Below, piece by piece: positions 54,052 through 64,000 of a stretch of 64,000 nt of DNA (positions within the stretch are counted from its first letter, which is position 1; every line of letters starts with the position of its first letter). Position numbers and translations under genes: made by a program. The stretch is from Setomelanomma holmii (taxonomy: Eukaryota > Ascomycota > Dothideomycetes > Pleosporales > Phaeosphaeriaceae): positions 186,001 to 250,000 of the forward strand of contig ML978194.1 in assembly GCA_010015745.1 (NCBI GenBank). Direction: 5' to 3'. The notes below the pieces were generated by a model. It ran no database searches. It had not been told where the DNA came from and saw only the letters and a program-made list of their open reading frames with translations.

Positions 54052-56124
54052 ATGCAAGAACAAGTTGCTGTCGACAACGTATACAATCAAGCTTTCATCA
54101 CGACCACCGAGGTTGATCCTTCTGAAACTCGTTCTTCTCCTCAAAAGCACTCCATCAGACAGTTCGTGAGACATATCACTGGAATCAAAAGAAAGCGACG
54201 CCATAGTCCACACGATCGCAAAATGGTCAGTCGCAAGCAGCCTCCATCTGATGAAGACAGCCATATCTTCATATCAAACTCAGGAGAGGGTAGCGTCCAG
54301 TGCAGCACACCAAACAACGATCGCACCACCCAGGACAGTGTCGAACCACAAGATCACAGAAGACAGTCCTCAATCACGGAAGGGCTTCTGCGCACCGGAA
54401 CGTGGGCGAGACGATTGCTACGCAGAAACTCTCACGAGCCCGAGCTACATCAGATAAATCCACAGAATCTCGGATCTATGGAACACTTGGTACGAACCAG
54501 CATGCAACAGCGTATTTACCAAGTGCTTGCCGAAATTGAGTCACGTGATCGTGCGGCCACTATCACGCCGACCTCGTCAGATGATCGTAATATCATATCT
54601 CCCGGACATGAAGAACCTGGATCAAGCGAGCTGGTTCGAACAGAGGAGTGGCTACTTGCCCAGCATGAAAATCATCCGCCGACTAATGAGTCGAGTCTGG
54701 TGCCGACTCCAGAGACGAATCTAGAGGCTGGTGCGCCGCCAGATTATTTCACGAGGTACCGAAGATACAGCCGTCAAAGCGCACCTTCCGAAGGATTCCA
54801 TGCTCACACTGTCAGAACACCACCGCAGTCGCCATCACCGACACGAGGACCACCTTCGCCAGAGATATCACCCAGGAGTAGACTACCTTTCAAGCGGTCC
54901 TCTTCCGGAAGGCTCCGTCGCGTGGAACAGCAGTTACAGTGGCTCATGCGCGACAATTTCTACTATGAATCTCAGCGCAGTAATTCTCCGATTCCAGATG
55001 GCCTGTATATGACGCCAGCGCTATCACCAAGACAACCGAACGTGCCCGGCACGACATTGGGAAGGTCGATCAACCTCCTTCTGCGACCAGTTACCGGTTC
55101 ACAATCCACCTCAACGTATGGCAGCAGTAACGACTGCAACGCTTCCTACCACACTACCCCACAGCCCACACCTCAGCGGCATCCTCAAGGATCAACCCCT
55201 CAACTCTTGCGCCGAGATCGCTATGGCAAACCCAGGGCACAGAACCGCCTTCCAAGTGGGAGTACACCCGACCTCCGCTTCGAATCCCATGAATGGATGC
55301 CAGAGCCTACCGCGCCTCGCCAGCTGCCAGCGCTTGCCAGATGGCCGCGTCCCACCCGCCATCTCACCGGTCGTCCTCCAGCAAATTCGCCTTTGCACCA
55401 AGCCCTGAACGATTCAAATCCCCTCCTTGACATTGATCGTAGCCCTGATTGGGGCTATCCATCTCCACCGGGTTCCCCTCATCTACGCCCTTCACGCCCT
55501 CTCAACCGTTTCGAGCGCTCAGTCTCATACCTCAACATCGATCGAAGCCGCGCCACGACACCCAATGGTCACCACTTCCTTTCACATGGCAATGAAGAGC
55601 ATCAGATACATTTTCCCTTGTCTCCGCCCTCATCAGCTACGAATCTGGTTCGTCAAGCCGCTCGAAGTCAGAACACCGAAATCGACAGCAGCGCCAGTTT
55701 TCAAATGGAGTTGGATCGGAACCGCCGACATCATTCACAGCAAGCAAGGGAGATTATGGTTGAGCATCCACCACGCCTCCCGGGTGCAGACGACCCGAGA
55801 ACCTCCGCTGAAGAACTGGGCACCATGTCAGATGCGACCCGGGCAACAATGCAAATGTTTTTACGGCACACGCGAGACTTGCATACCGAGCTCACTGCTC
55901 GGCGTGAAGCGCTTGAGAGATATGCGGAGCGGCTGGAGCAGATTTCTGATGAGGGCATTTTGAGACAGGCACGAGATGATGATTTGTTGGATCATGAATT
56001 CGAAGCCATGATCGAGAGGATGGTGATGGTGGATGCTGTAGTTACGCCACGGGAGTGGGCTAGGCTCGATGCGATTGAGAGGAGTAAGGCAGAGGCCATG
56101 AAGACCGGTGTGGTAGGTCGATGA
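54052..56124 (+). CDS. Large disordered protein of unknown function
   Basis: An intronless frame giving 690 residues from ATG 54052 (MQEQVAVDNVYN); the frame continues upstream but has no earlier convincing ATG. Most of the protein is disordered, rich in Ser, Pro, Arg, Gln and His, with SP/TP motifs and an early basic patch (GIKRKRRHSPHDRK) that could be a nuclear localisation signal. The C-terminal ~130 residues are predicted helical and charged (ATMQMFLRHTRDLHTELTAR, EALERYAERLEQISDEGILR, then EFEAMIERMVMVDAVVTPRE), probably a coiled coil and the conserved part. No enzyme or membrane motif. I do not recognise a named family; gene status is supported by length and composition. Confidence 0.78.
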   Translation: MQEQVAVDNVYNQAFITTTEVDPSETRSSPQKHSIRQFVRHITGIKRKRRHSPHDRKMVSRKQPPSDEDSHIFISNSGEGSVQCSTPNNDRTTQDSVEPQDHRRQSSITEGLLRTGTWARRLLRRNSHEPELHQINPQNLGSMEHLVRTSMQQRIYQVLAEIESRDRAATITPTSSDDRNIISPGHEEPGSSELVRTEEWLLAQHENHPPTNESSLVPTPETNLEAGAPPDYFTRYRRYSRQSAPSEGFHAHTVRTPPQSPSPTRGPPSPEISPRSRLPFKRSSSGRLRRVEQQLQWLMRDNFYYESQRSNSPIPDGLYMTPALSPRQPNVPGTTLGRSINLLLRPVTGSQSTSTYGSSNDCNASYHTTPQPTPQRHPQGSTPQLLRRDRYGKPRAQNRLPSGSTPDLRFESHEWMPEPTAPRQLPALARWPRPTRHLTGRPPANSPLHQALNDSNPLLDIDRSPDWGYPSPPGSPHLRPSRPLNRFERSVSYLNIDRSRATTPNGHHFLSHGNEEHQIHFPLSPPSSATNLVRQAARSQNTEIDSSASFQMELDRNRRHHSQQAREIMVEHPPRLPGADDPRTSAEELGTMSDATRATMQMFLRHTRDLHTELTARREALERYAERLEQISDEGILRQARDDDLLDHEFEAMIERMVMVDAVVTPREWARLDAIERSKAEAMKTGVVGR

Positions 56125-57351
56125 GGGGAGGCTCACGAGTCGCTGAGGGAACAGACGATATTGAGGCGGGGTTTGAGAATTTGCGTCTCAAGGTAAGAAA
56201 AGCGAATACGGCGTTGGGGACCGAGGCGCTTTCGGGATTAATGAAAGCGACATATCTCGCACACATTCGCTATACGAGAGATGGAAAACGGATGGCCAGC
56301 TTGCTCGTTGTGTCGGTGAGCAAGTCAATCGCTCACTCTCCTTTCCATACAAGCCTGGGGTCATGGAGTCTTGGTAGCAGGCGTTATTGGGAAAGCAAAA
56401 GCAAAAGCAACCACTTCGCACACTCTCGTTGGCATCAGAAGAGAACAAGCGTTCGACTTGTTTTGTGTCGGGCAGGCCGTTCCTTCTTACTCCCTCTCCT
56501 CGGTTCTAGAGTTGTGCAAAAGGGGCAAAGGCGGTCTTGAACACTCGAAAAAGCGCCATCTTTATATTGAGGCAAGACACAACAAAACTCCAAAGCGGGC
56601 TTTTGGTGTCTCCTACCCGCTTTAGATAGACAAATGTTCCTCCACTTCATAGATTGCATAGACTACATAGACTAGGTTCTCGCTCCATTTGTACATTTGT
56701 GCATGTCGTCTTAATATAGGGGGTGAGTAGTGGATGCAAGGGAGTGGTTCGGCCACGCAAGCAACGCCACAGTCGTACACCAGGGAGGTTCCACGAGTTT
56801 TGTTTTTGTCCTTCTACCGAATCGTGATTGATGACAGTCGCTAACATCGCTGTCTAGATATTAGCTTTGACGATGGTCAAAAGTACTGCCTTGCCGGATA
56901 AGTGCGCCCCCTTGTCCAGATCTGACGCAGTGAGAGGGCACAGGCATAGCTATCATACGACGAGATGATGTGGTCAAAGTCGCAGTTGCTACATGAACAA
57001 CACACTAGTCGTGGGCAGTGATGATTAGAGATTTGAGCCGCCAACACCGCGCTAGGTCACATTACACTCCAGCACCAATGACTATATAATGCATACATGC
57101 AAAACTTTCTGCCTAGATCAAAAACTCCAGCAAATGCGCCAGGCCCGTGACGTTGAATGCGTGACAGAAGTGGAGGTCCACGATGCCCTCCTGAAATGAG
57201 CGGAAAGCCCCAATGGGTATCTGAGCTGGTTTGAGCTGAAACGACTGTGTTTATCCCGAACGCTATGCAAGAAGTTTGAAATGAATGGTGACGAGATTAT
57301 GGCAAGCCAACTGGGTGGCAAGCGGGTGGTCTCGAGAGACAGTCCTCGCTT
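56125..57351. other. Intergenic region, no supported gene
   Basis: Convergent spacer between the disordered-protein gene and the DUF7707 gene. A frame starting on the overlapping ATGA (56121-56540) looks like 3' UTR. Short tandem-like ATAGACTACATAGACTA occurs near 56657-56673. Confidence 0.4.
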
Positions 57352-58066
57352 TTACAAGAGGACGGCAAAGCCAAGGAACACGCTGCTCACAAGAGCGCAG
57401 AGGGTCATGCCTGCGCTAGGCATGAACGAGCCCACAGCAGCACCGGTGCCAGGCGAGCTGGTAGCCGTGGCTGACGAGCCTCCAAAGCCGGTGACGGGTA
57501 TTTTGGCGGTGCTGGACGAGGTGGAGCGGGCGGTCGAGGTGGACGGGATGGATGTGTTGCCGAGGTAAGGGCTCTGAGCACCGCAGGGATGGTCGGCACT
57601 GAGACATGTTAGCACAAACTCAGGGAGACTATGCGAAGCTCAAACATACCGGCACGAATTGGAGCAAGTGTTGTCACCGTTGCAGCCCTTGACGCACTGG
57701 TTGCCCCATTCCTGGCAAATGTAGAAGGGCAGTGTCTGCGAGTATTGCGTGATGTTGGGCGAGACGTTGTTCTCGCAGACGCAGCTGTAGGTGAGGGCGT
57801 CGGGGTCGCACTCGTTGTCGACGGTGGTCAAGGAGGTGACGCCGGGCAATTGGGAGCAGATGAGCGGGCACTGGGCCACTTGGTTGTTACACCAGGTTTC
57901 TGCGGCTGTTAGATCAAGACCCGCTGGATGAGATGGACTACGTACGTCGGTCTGACTTGGAGACAGAGTCTGGGTCGATGCGGTACGGGTAGTTGTTCTG
58001 GATGCTAGCTTGGCCGGCAGACAGGCCAGCCATGGCGGCAACGCTGAAGGCAATGGAGGCACGCAT
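57352..58066 (-). CDS. GPI-anchored Cys-rich DUF7707 protein
   Basis: Small cell-surface protein of 205 residues in three exons: 57946-58066, 57650-57899 and 57352-57598 (introns 46 and 51 bp). Signal peptide MRASIAFSVAAMAGLSAG, then YPYRIDPDSVSKSDRQTWCN, CPLICSQLPG, NECDPDALTYSCVCENNVSP, LPFYICQEWGNQCVKGCNGD and NTCSNSC. The many spaced cysteines point to a disulfide-rich extracellular domain. The tail is Ser/Thr/Ala-rich and ends in a hydrophobic GPI-anchor signal (GMTLCALVSSVFLGFAVLL). This layout matches the fungal DUF7707 family, whose function is unknown. It could be a cell-wall or host-interface protein; no toxic or enzymatic motif is visible. Confidence 0.9.
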
Positions 58067-58899
58067 TGTGATGGTTGGTTGAGTGAAGCGTTGACGCTGT
58101 GAGGAGTCGAGGGAGTTCTGTCTCAGTCAGCACTGCGTGGTATTTATCTGGAAGGTGCGTCCGGCTGGAATGCACTCACGGTATCAGGGTCCACAGGAAT
58201 AAGAACGTCGGCGTATTATAAGCAATTAGTTGCAGTCAGCGACAGACAGAAGCGTGGCAAAGTGAATGCAGAGCAGACTTCCTCTTCCTCAACAGCGAGT
58301 GTGGGCAGCGATGATAGAAGGTCCAAGAAGCGTGCTTCGGATATATAAAGGGTGGAATCACCAGACGGGAAGCTATGAAGCTAGTGAGATCGAGTGCGGC
58401 CCATGCTCGCTATCGTGTGGCCGTGCGTTCCCCGCCTCCCATCGTCTGGCCGTATTGTCGCTCCAATCGGTGCTGGCAGCCCTCTAGCAGTCCATTGGCC
58501 GGTGGCGGGCGCTGCATGTCTTGCCCAAAGCTGCTGTGGAGCGCGATATAACATCGGTCCGTGGAGGAAAAGCTCTCAAAAAAATGTTTGGGAGCACCGT
58601 CGGCATGCAGGGTTGCGGCCACCGCTCTGCCGAGATTGGCCATTCACCTCACTCGTTTCTGCCACACCACCTACAGGGTCTCGCGATGCTAGCCCGGAGT
58701 GCGCAGCATTCGACATGCCCGTGTTGCGCCAGCCCAGCGCCGCGATTCTTCTTTCATCGTCGTCGCGCACCGGGACTCCTGCCTGCATGCGCCATCTGCT
58801 GTGAGCCCACTGCAAACACCATATCTACCCCTCACCGCGCCCTCTCTGTCTGATACCACCCGCCTTTCCGTTACCCGCCCAGCACGCTACTGTAAATGG
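58067..58899. other. Divergent promoter region
   Basis: Spacer between the divergent DUF7707 and PX-domain genes. A TATATAAA element occurs near 58338 on the plus strand, too far from either start to assign. No gene supported. Confidence 0.45.
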
Positions 58900-59769
58900 A
58901 TGGAGCTGGCGAGCACAAAAACTGTCGACCACCGCTCGCCCTCGCCGTCCCGTGATGAAGCTCAAGATGGGCTCAAGACCGCCACTGCCCGTCCTGAGCG
59001 CACCAGCGTAGTCCCGCCCTACTGGCAGCGACACGAGCGCCATGCCTCGCGCATGAGCTCCTACTCGACTGACAATGGCCGGCCCACGCCCATCTCGCTC
59101 GAGGACCACACCGACGAGGGCTCCGAGCAGTGCAGAGTGCTGTGGGCAAAAGGTGTAACCATCGACGATTACGTGGTCGTTAGCGGCACGGCGCCCGGAC
59201 TGGGAGCTTACGTTGTCTGGAACTGCACTGTTGAGACGCTCGATGTGAGTCCTTCCGGGAGCCGCATAACCCCACACCCACCTAGCAATAATCGATTGCA
59301 GGGTTCATGCAGAACCATTGTACACATGCAGAAATACAGACTGGCGGACTGACTATTGTGCAGGGAGGACCCATGAAAATTCGGAAGAGGTAGGGGCTCA
59401 ATCAATTCGATTATTCAGTGCACCGCTTATCGTCCCAGATACTCCGAGTTTGAAGATCTGCACCAAAAGCTCGTGCAGACCTTCCCTCATGCTGTGGCCT
59501 CGATGCCGCAGTTTCCACCAAAATCCGTAATATGTAAGCTCTGCGGCCACCCCACCCAATTAGCACATATCGATTTTCTGACATGCACGGCATAGCTCGT
59601 TTTCGACCCAGGTTTCTCGAAAAGCGGAAGCAGGGTCTTTCGTACTTTCTCAAGTTCGTCGTCTCGCACATTCGGCGCTAGTGAATATCGACTGACTATT
59701 TTTAGTTGCATACTGCTTAACCCCGAGTTTGCCGGGTCACCTGTATTAAAGGACTTTTTGTTTTCATGA
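58900..59769 (+). CDS. YPT35: PX-domain endosomal protein, Ypt35-like
   Basis: Phosphoinositide-binding protein of endosome/vacuole membranes, 195 residues. Five exons: 58900-59244, 59364-59389, 59439-59533, 59596-59653 and 59706-59769, with introns of 119, 49, 62 and 52 bp. The first ~85 residues are a hydrophilic Ser/Arg/Glu-rich tail. The PX domain follows: YVVWNCTVETLDGGPMKIRK, RYSEFEDLHQKLVQTFPHAV (Arg124 and Tyr125 of the RYSEF lipid-binding motif), FPPKSVISRFRPRFLEKRKQ and GLSYFLNCILLNPEFAGSPV, ending LKDFLFS. Splicing at these sites reproduces the whole PX consensus. Ypt35 in yeast recruits Vps13 to endosomes; transfer of that role is by family. The exon of 26 nt is unusually small but its borders are required by the domain. 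Confidence 0.93.
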
Positions 59770-60533
59770 GGTGCGCTGTATATAATGTGTAGTCGATATA
59801 TATGAGGTTGTATATACTGATCGTGAGTGGAGTTCTTGATCCTTGTCGGGGTTTTGTCCGCCACATTCCAGTAAATACAATCGTGACATTCGCCACCCGC
59901 AACCCCAATCGGGCACATAGAACGAACCTGTATACTGTGACCGTCAGAATCACCTTGGGATCAGGCTATTAGTTTATAAATGTATCAAGCACAGGCCAAG
60001 CTCTTCTTTCACTTACTCTCATCTCTGCCCATGTCCAAGATTCGCAATACAGTAACCCTGGTACCATGCTATTGATCACAGCAACATGCTCTTTCCTGCC
60101 CAGACAGGCAACTACCTAGCAAGCCGTTGAATGCTCCTCCTTGCACGGCAACACGCTTCTTCCTTTCATCACCCCATACTCTTCCTTCCGATCCGGTAAA
60201 TGACTATTAATTCCCTGATCACTAATACATGCCCTTCCTTTCACTGCAACATGCTCTTCCTGCCTCCTCAGGCCTAGAGATCGTGAGAATTATCCACAAT
60301 CGATGCAACATAGAGCCACATATGGCATCTCCAGCAGCGTATACCATCATCTCCCTGCTGCATCACTCGAGACGTTTGCTTTCTTTTCTTTGTGCAGCGG
60401 GCGAAGACTGTTTCAACAAACAGCACCCAAAGCGTGTAATCATCTTTAACATGATGTCTTATACTCTTTGGTAAACTCTCGAGTCCACCACCTCACACCC
60501 TCCAAGTCACACCTTCCTTCAGGACCTGGACAC
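59770..60533. other. Convergent 3' spacer, no gene
   Basis: Between the convergent PX-domain and oxidase genes. The ATGCTCTTCCTGCC-like phrase occurs in related forms near 60090 and 60248 with similar context (GCAACATGCTCTT), a small imperfect direct repeat. No coding gene supported. Confidence 0.4.
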
Positions 60534-61969
60534 TTACAACTTCGCCTTCACCTTCCCGCCTGCAACGCCACCCTGCATTACCGCCCTATCGTCCAAAATC
60601 CCCTCAACAACCCCCAAAACATCCCCCGCGCATCCAAACCCCAAACTCCACCCTGCCCCACCATGCCCATAACAATGCACAATCCTGCTTCCCCTTCCCC
60701 TTTCCTTCCTAGCATGTACCCGATCCTCCCTCTCCACCCTAACATTCCGTCCGCGAAACGGCCTCAATCCCTGAGCCAGCGGATACTTGGGGTCGAGCTT
60801 CGCGTTCTTGAGCCCCGGGAAAAAGGACTCACAGCGCGCACGCATGCGCTGTATGATGGGGCTGGAGAGTGTGAGGTCTAAGGCGGGGATGTGTGGTTCT
60901 GTAATCCCGCCGGCGAGGAGGATGGTGTTGTTACGTGGGACTAGGAAGATTATCCCACTACCATTTCCTTTCGTGGTTTCGGGCGCGCCGATGGGAGCGG
61001 GGATGGTGAGTGCGTGTTCGAGTTTGGGAAATACAGTGCCGTCGTTGATGACGCGCAGCAAGGCGCCGCGGATGGGGTAGCATGTGGTGTCGCCTGCGAG
61101 TTCTGTGCCGGCGAGGCCGGTGCAGTTTAGGATGATGGATGCGGAGTATTGGGTTAAGAGGGATGATTCTTGGAAGAGGAGGTTGCCGGTGATGGTGCGG
61201 GTGAGCAGGGTGGCGCCTTTGGATGTCACGAGGGAGGCGAGGAAGGACATGGCGATGTCTGTGTCGATTATGGGGGCGAGGTGGGTGTATGCGTATATAG
61301 CCCCATGCGTTGGGTTGACACCGCTCTCTGCGGTGCCTTTGGCGTTTTGTGTGAATCCTTTCACGCCACTGTTCATGATCTCCAACATCTTGGCCACTTG
61401 TACTGCATCCTCTTCGATTGGCTTGGGGAAGAAGGAATGAGTTTCCCTCATCTTCACGCCGAAGCGCTCAGCTAGGTCCTTGTCTGTGGCTATTGCGTCG
61501 AAGATGTAGTACGCGACCATGCACCAGCGATTTGAATCCTTGAGGGAAGTAGCATCGGAATGCTGGCCGCAGACTGCTGGTGGATACTCCCATAGTGCAC
61601 CAGCGATTTGAGATGTCAAGCGTTGGGTTGTACCGTATGAAGCCCATTCTTTGGAGACGACCGTGACGCGATAGCCGTGGTCGAGCAGTATCCATGCGTT
61701 GGTGAGGCCAATGACCTGTATTTGGCGAGACTTGTCAGCATTTGTGTGTGTTGTTGGGAAAACTAATGGGATCCACGTACGCCTCCTCCTATGATGAGCA
61801 CGTGAGGAGATCTTTCGGTGGGACAGTGAAGCGGTGTTGGGAAGGGAGTGAGATCTCGCCAGAAGACTAAATTGCCCTTGTAGGGGGCTGCCATCACTGA
61901 CAGTTGGAATTGATGCATATGATGAAGACGAAGGGAGGGAGAAGATTGTACGAAGGATAGAGTAGACAT
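60534..61969 (-). CDS. Peroxisomal D-amino-acid oxidase family enzyme
   Basis: FAD-dependent oxidase that deaminates D-amino acids (or D-aspartate) to keto acids, ammonia and H2O2. Two exons, 61781-61969 and 60534-61715, with a 65-bp intron, give about 456 residues. The FAD dinucleotide motif spans the splice: HVLIIGGG joined to VIGLTNAWILLDHGYRVTVV. SQIAGALWEYPPAVCGQH matches the family substrate/FAD region, GITEPHIP lies before the C-terminal third, and HCYGHGGAGWSLGFGCAGDV is the DAO signature. The C terminus is KAKL, with -AKL a standard type-1 peroxisomal targeting signal. The start is less sure: ATG 61969 gives a ~45-residue extension; an internal Met (MAAPYKG) is an alternative. D-Asp versus neutral D-amino-acid preference cannot be told. 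Confidence 0.9.
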
Positions 61970-63103
61970 AGACTCGGGTGTAGACCCTGCATCAGGCTTA
62001 AAGAATTGGCTATCATCATGTACTAGGAATAATGGACAACATGACCCAAACAGACAGAGGTCACACTCCGGTGAATAGCGAGGATTGTTCCCAGATTGTA
62101 CGGTGATGAGTAGCCCGAGCATGTGAATGCGCCTTCCATGGTACAGACTTTTGGACAGAAGTGCCTCATCTGGTCATTGCGTTATACCGAATTCGACTTT
62201 GAAACGTCGTAGCTGTCGTGATTCGTGTATCTTCACCGGGGCCATATTGACCTCCGTCTTACACAAACGGAAGTCCTTTGCGGTCAACTCGTTGCAGGTG
62301 TGCAAGCTCTGCTTTGTCCGGAGCTTGAGGCTGAAAGCGAGTGGACGCACAAGTATGTCGATACTGCCAGACTCGGACAACGTAATGGTGTGCGCGTGAA
62401 ACTTGATAAAGCGAAAGAGAGCTTCCTCAAGCAATATTGTGGCAAGAAGGTAACACGGAAAAGATGGCAGGTGATGCGAAAGTGGCGCAGAGCAGGGAGC
62501 ACTTCAAAGGAGAGGAAAGAGCGACTTTTTGAGAGAGAGTTGATGCAGTCGCGGTTAACTTGGAGAATTATCATGAGAGCCTCGAAAACGTGTTGGACAC
62601 CTCCATAGTTCTACATCATACGTATATGTAGGTTTGACGAGTCGCGAATCTTCGCAAACGCAAGGACTGTTGCACTGAAGTAATTAAAGCGTGAGAATGC
62701 GACAAACGACTGAGGCGCCGCCCGTGACGTTCTCGGCGAATTTCCAGCGTCTGGGCTCAGGATTGGCGCCATCTCATCAGAACATGGCGCCGAACTATTC
62801 CAACATTTCGGAGTTGCTGGACTGCCATTTGCCGAATATTTTCCCGAATTGCTCCAGCTCGATGGACAATTGCAAGCTCTGTTGTGAAGCTTGATTTGAC
62901 TGCAGTGTTCAGTGCATGAGGTTCTGCAGTGAGGAAGCTGTCGAGGTGTGCAGCTCGCCAGTGAAAACAGCCCGGACGAGCTCGACCACTCCCTAACCGT
63001 CGCATTTTGCCTTCACACAGCCCAGCGCGCCACTCAATAGCAGCTCGGCGTCGCAATGACTGAAAGATGAGCACTCCCCTCGCGGTTGACTCTCAGCACA
63101 ACT
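61970..63103. other. Divergent promoter region
   Basis: Spacer between the divergent oxidase gene and the partial gene at the right edge; likely carries both promoters. Short frames (62225-62608, 62691-62894) are not supported. Confidence 0.4.
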
Positions 63104-63646
63104 ATGGCCAACGCAGTGCGGCCACTGCTGAAGCAGACGCGCCTCTCCTTCTCGCCTGTCGCCGCGCCTGACGACATCCATCGCGCCAACAACACCACCA
63201 TCTCGACGCGCCGCTCGTCCAAGGGAAGCGCGCTCATAGCTCTCGGCGACGACGAGAAGCCGGTGAAGCAAATCACACACACGCCAATCAGGCCTGCACC
63301 GCCCGCCCGCACCGCGTCGAGAAAGCGGCCAGCCACAGCCCTCGATGACGCGACGCCCGACACAAGACCTCCGACCAAAATCACCATTACACAACCACAC
63401 GGCGAGCTGTTGCGCGTTACTAATGGTGTCTTAGCGCCGCTGGGCATCGACGCAGACGATGTGCCCTCCACGAGGACTACGCCACGGCCAGGCAGCTCGG
63501 GAAAGCTCGCCCCAGCAGGAGGCCCACAGGACAAGAGAAGCTTGAGGAGCCATGACGGCGGGTCGAGATTGAAGTCTGACCTCGTGACATACTTTTCGAG
63601 CTACGACGACATCATTGCGGGTGTGCCAAAGCCGGCTGGTATGTGC

Positions 63647-63687
<41 letters not shown>

Positions 63688-64000
63688 GATGGTGTTGATG
63701 GTGTTGTTGTTGTCACTTGGGAATAATGTCTAATGCGCCTGCAGAGTTTCTCGACTTCGACACACCCATATACATCGTCGACGAGCCCATAAACTCCAAG
63801 ACACCAGTCCCTGTCTCGCCCGCATCCACGCGATCGATCAGCCCCACACAGTCACGCAAGCGGAAAGCTTCAGCGACGTCTCTCGAGACGTGGACACCCT
63901 CAATACCGCCCGCTCCCTCCTCCACCACCTTCCAGACCCTCGACTACTCCTCCATCTCCAATGCGGTCCGAAACAGTCCCGATGAAGACCCGCTCGCCGA
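63104..64000 (+). CDS. Disordered protein, 3' part outside window
   Basis: 5' portion of a gene from ATG 63104 (MANAVRPLLKQTRLSFSPVA). Exon 1 is 63104-63638 and exon 2 starts at 63745 and runs off the window. The first ~150 residues are disordered and basic (TASRKRPATALDD; KRSLRSHDGGSRLK). An ordered motif crosses the splice: LVTYFSSYDDIIAGVPKPA joined to EFLDFDTPIYIVDEP. Then another Ser/Pro/Thr-rich region with a KRKAS patch, which suggests a nuclear protein. I do not recognise the family. The 106-bp intron is needed: reading through gives a run of leucines from the TTG repeat and a stop at 63731-63733. Confidence 0.72.
63647..63711 (+). repeat. (TTG)n microsatellite inside an intron
   Basis: About 14 perfect TTG units (63647-63688) followed by imperfect GATGGTGTTG variants and more TTG. 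It lies within the intron 63639-63744 of the right-edge gene. Trinucleotide repeats of this kind are prone to length change. Confidence 0.9.

Noticed and set aside
56121..56540. Frame overlapping the stop of the large disordered protein in ATGA
   Set aside because: Such overlaps suggest translational coupling in bacteria, but in a fungus this is most simply 3' UTR; no domain seen.
1..64000. A secondary-metabolite or other multi-gene cluster linking the regulator, MFS pump, SDR, hydrolase and tyrosinase
   Set aside because: These genes are tens of kilobases apart with housekeeping genes between them and no backbone synthase is present.

Overview
The window looks like a nuclear contig from a filamentous ascomycete. 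Genes are broken by short GT-AG introns, nearly all about 46-120 bp, with CTGAC/CTAAC-like branch sites. The gene families are typically fungal: a Zn2Cys6 regulator, RAX2, a PTH11-like rhodopsin-domain protein, DUF7707, a secreted tyrosinase and Ypt35. A dothideomycete (Mycosphaerella-like) source is my best guess from protein style; this is inference, not a search result. I saw no rRNA, convincing tRNA, CRISPR array or intact transposon.

Left third (1-24.8 kb): a Zn2Cys6 transcription factor cut by the left edge (-); a large disordered protein (-); a 14-TM-type MFS exporter (+); the polarity protein RAX2 (+); a possible small secreted peptide (+); an alpha/beta hydrolase (+); a decayed F-box-like gene (+); the F-actin capping protein beta subunit (-); a coiled-coil protein (+); a lysine-rich chromatin-type protein (+); and a membrane-anchored prolyl 4-hydroxylase (+).

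Middle (26.6-45.7 kb): a secreted matrixin-type metalloprotease with a cysteine switch and a C-terminal repeat domain (+); a second decayed F-box-like gene (-); a PTH11-like receptor (-); a secreted tyrosinase (+); an SDR oxidoreductase (-); a mitochondrial class-III aminotransferase (+); a third decayed F-box-like gene (-); and a ZIP zinc transporter (-).

Right third (46.8-64 kb): a fungal transcription-factor-like protein (+); a ChaC gamma-glutamylcyclotransferase (-) that needs a 5-nt microexon; the coenzyme Q monooxygenase COQ6 (-) with a GC-AG intron; a large disordered protein (+); a GPI-anchored DUF7707 protein (-); the PX-domain protein Ypt35 (+); a peroxisomal D-amino-acid oxidase (-); and a partial disordered protein at the right edge (+) whose intron carries a TTG microsatellite.

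The genes do not form an obvious single pathway or biosynthetic cluster; housekeeping genes (CAP2, COQ6, ChaC, YPT35, RAX2) are mixed with secreted and membrane proteins. I found no clearly new multi-gene system. The most noteworthy items are the ChaC microexon, the matrixin with an MMP-like propeptide and a repeat domain in the place of hemopexin, and three independently inactivated F-box-like genes.
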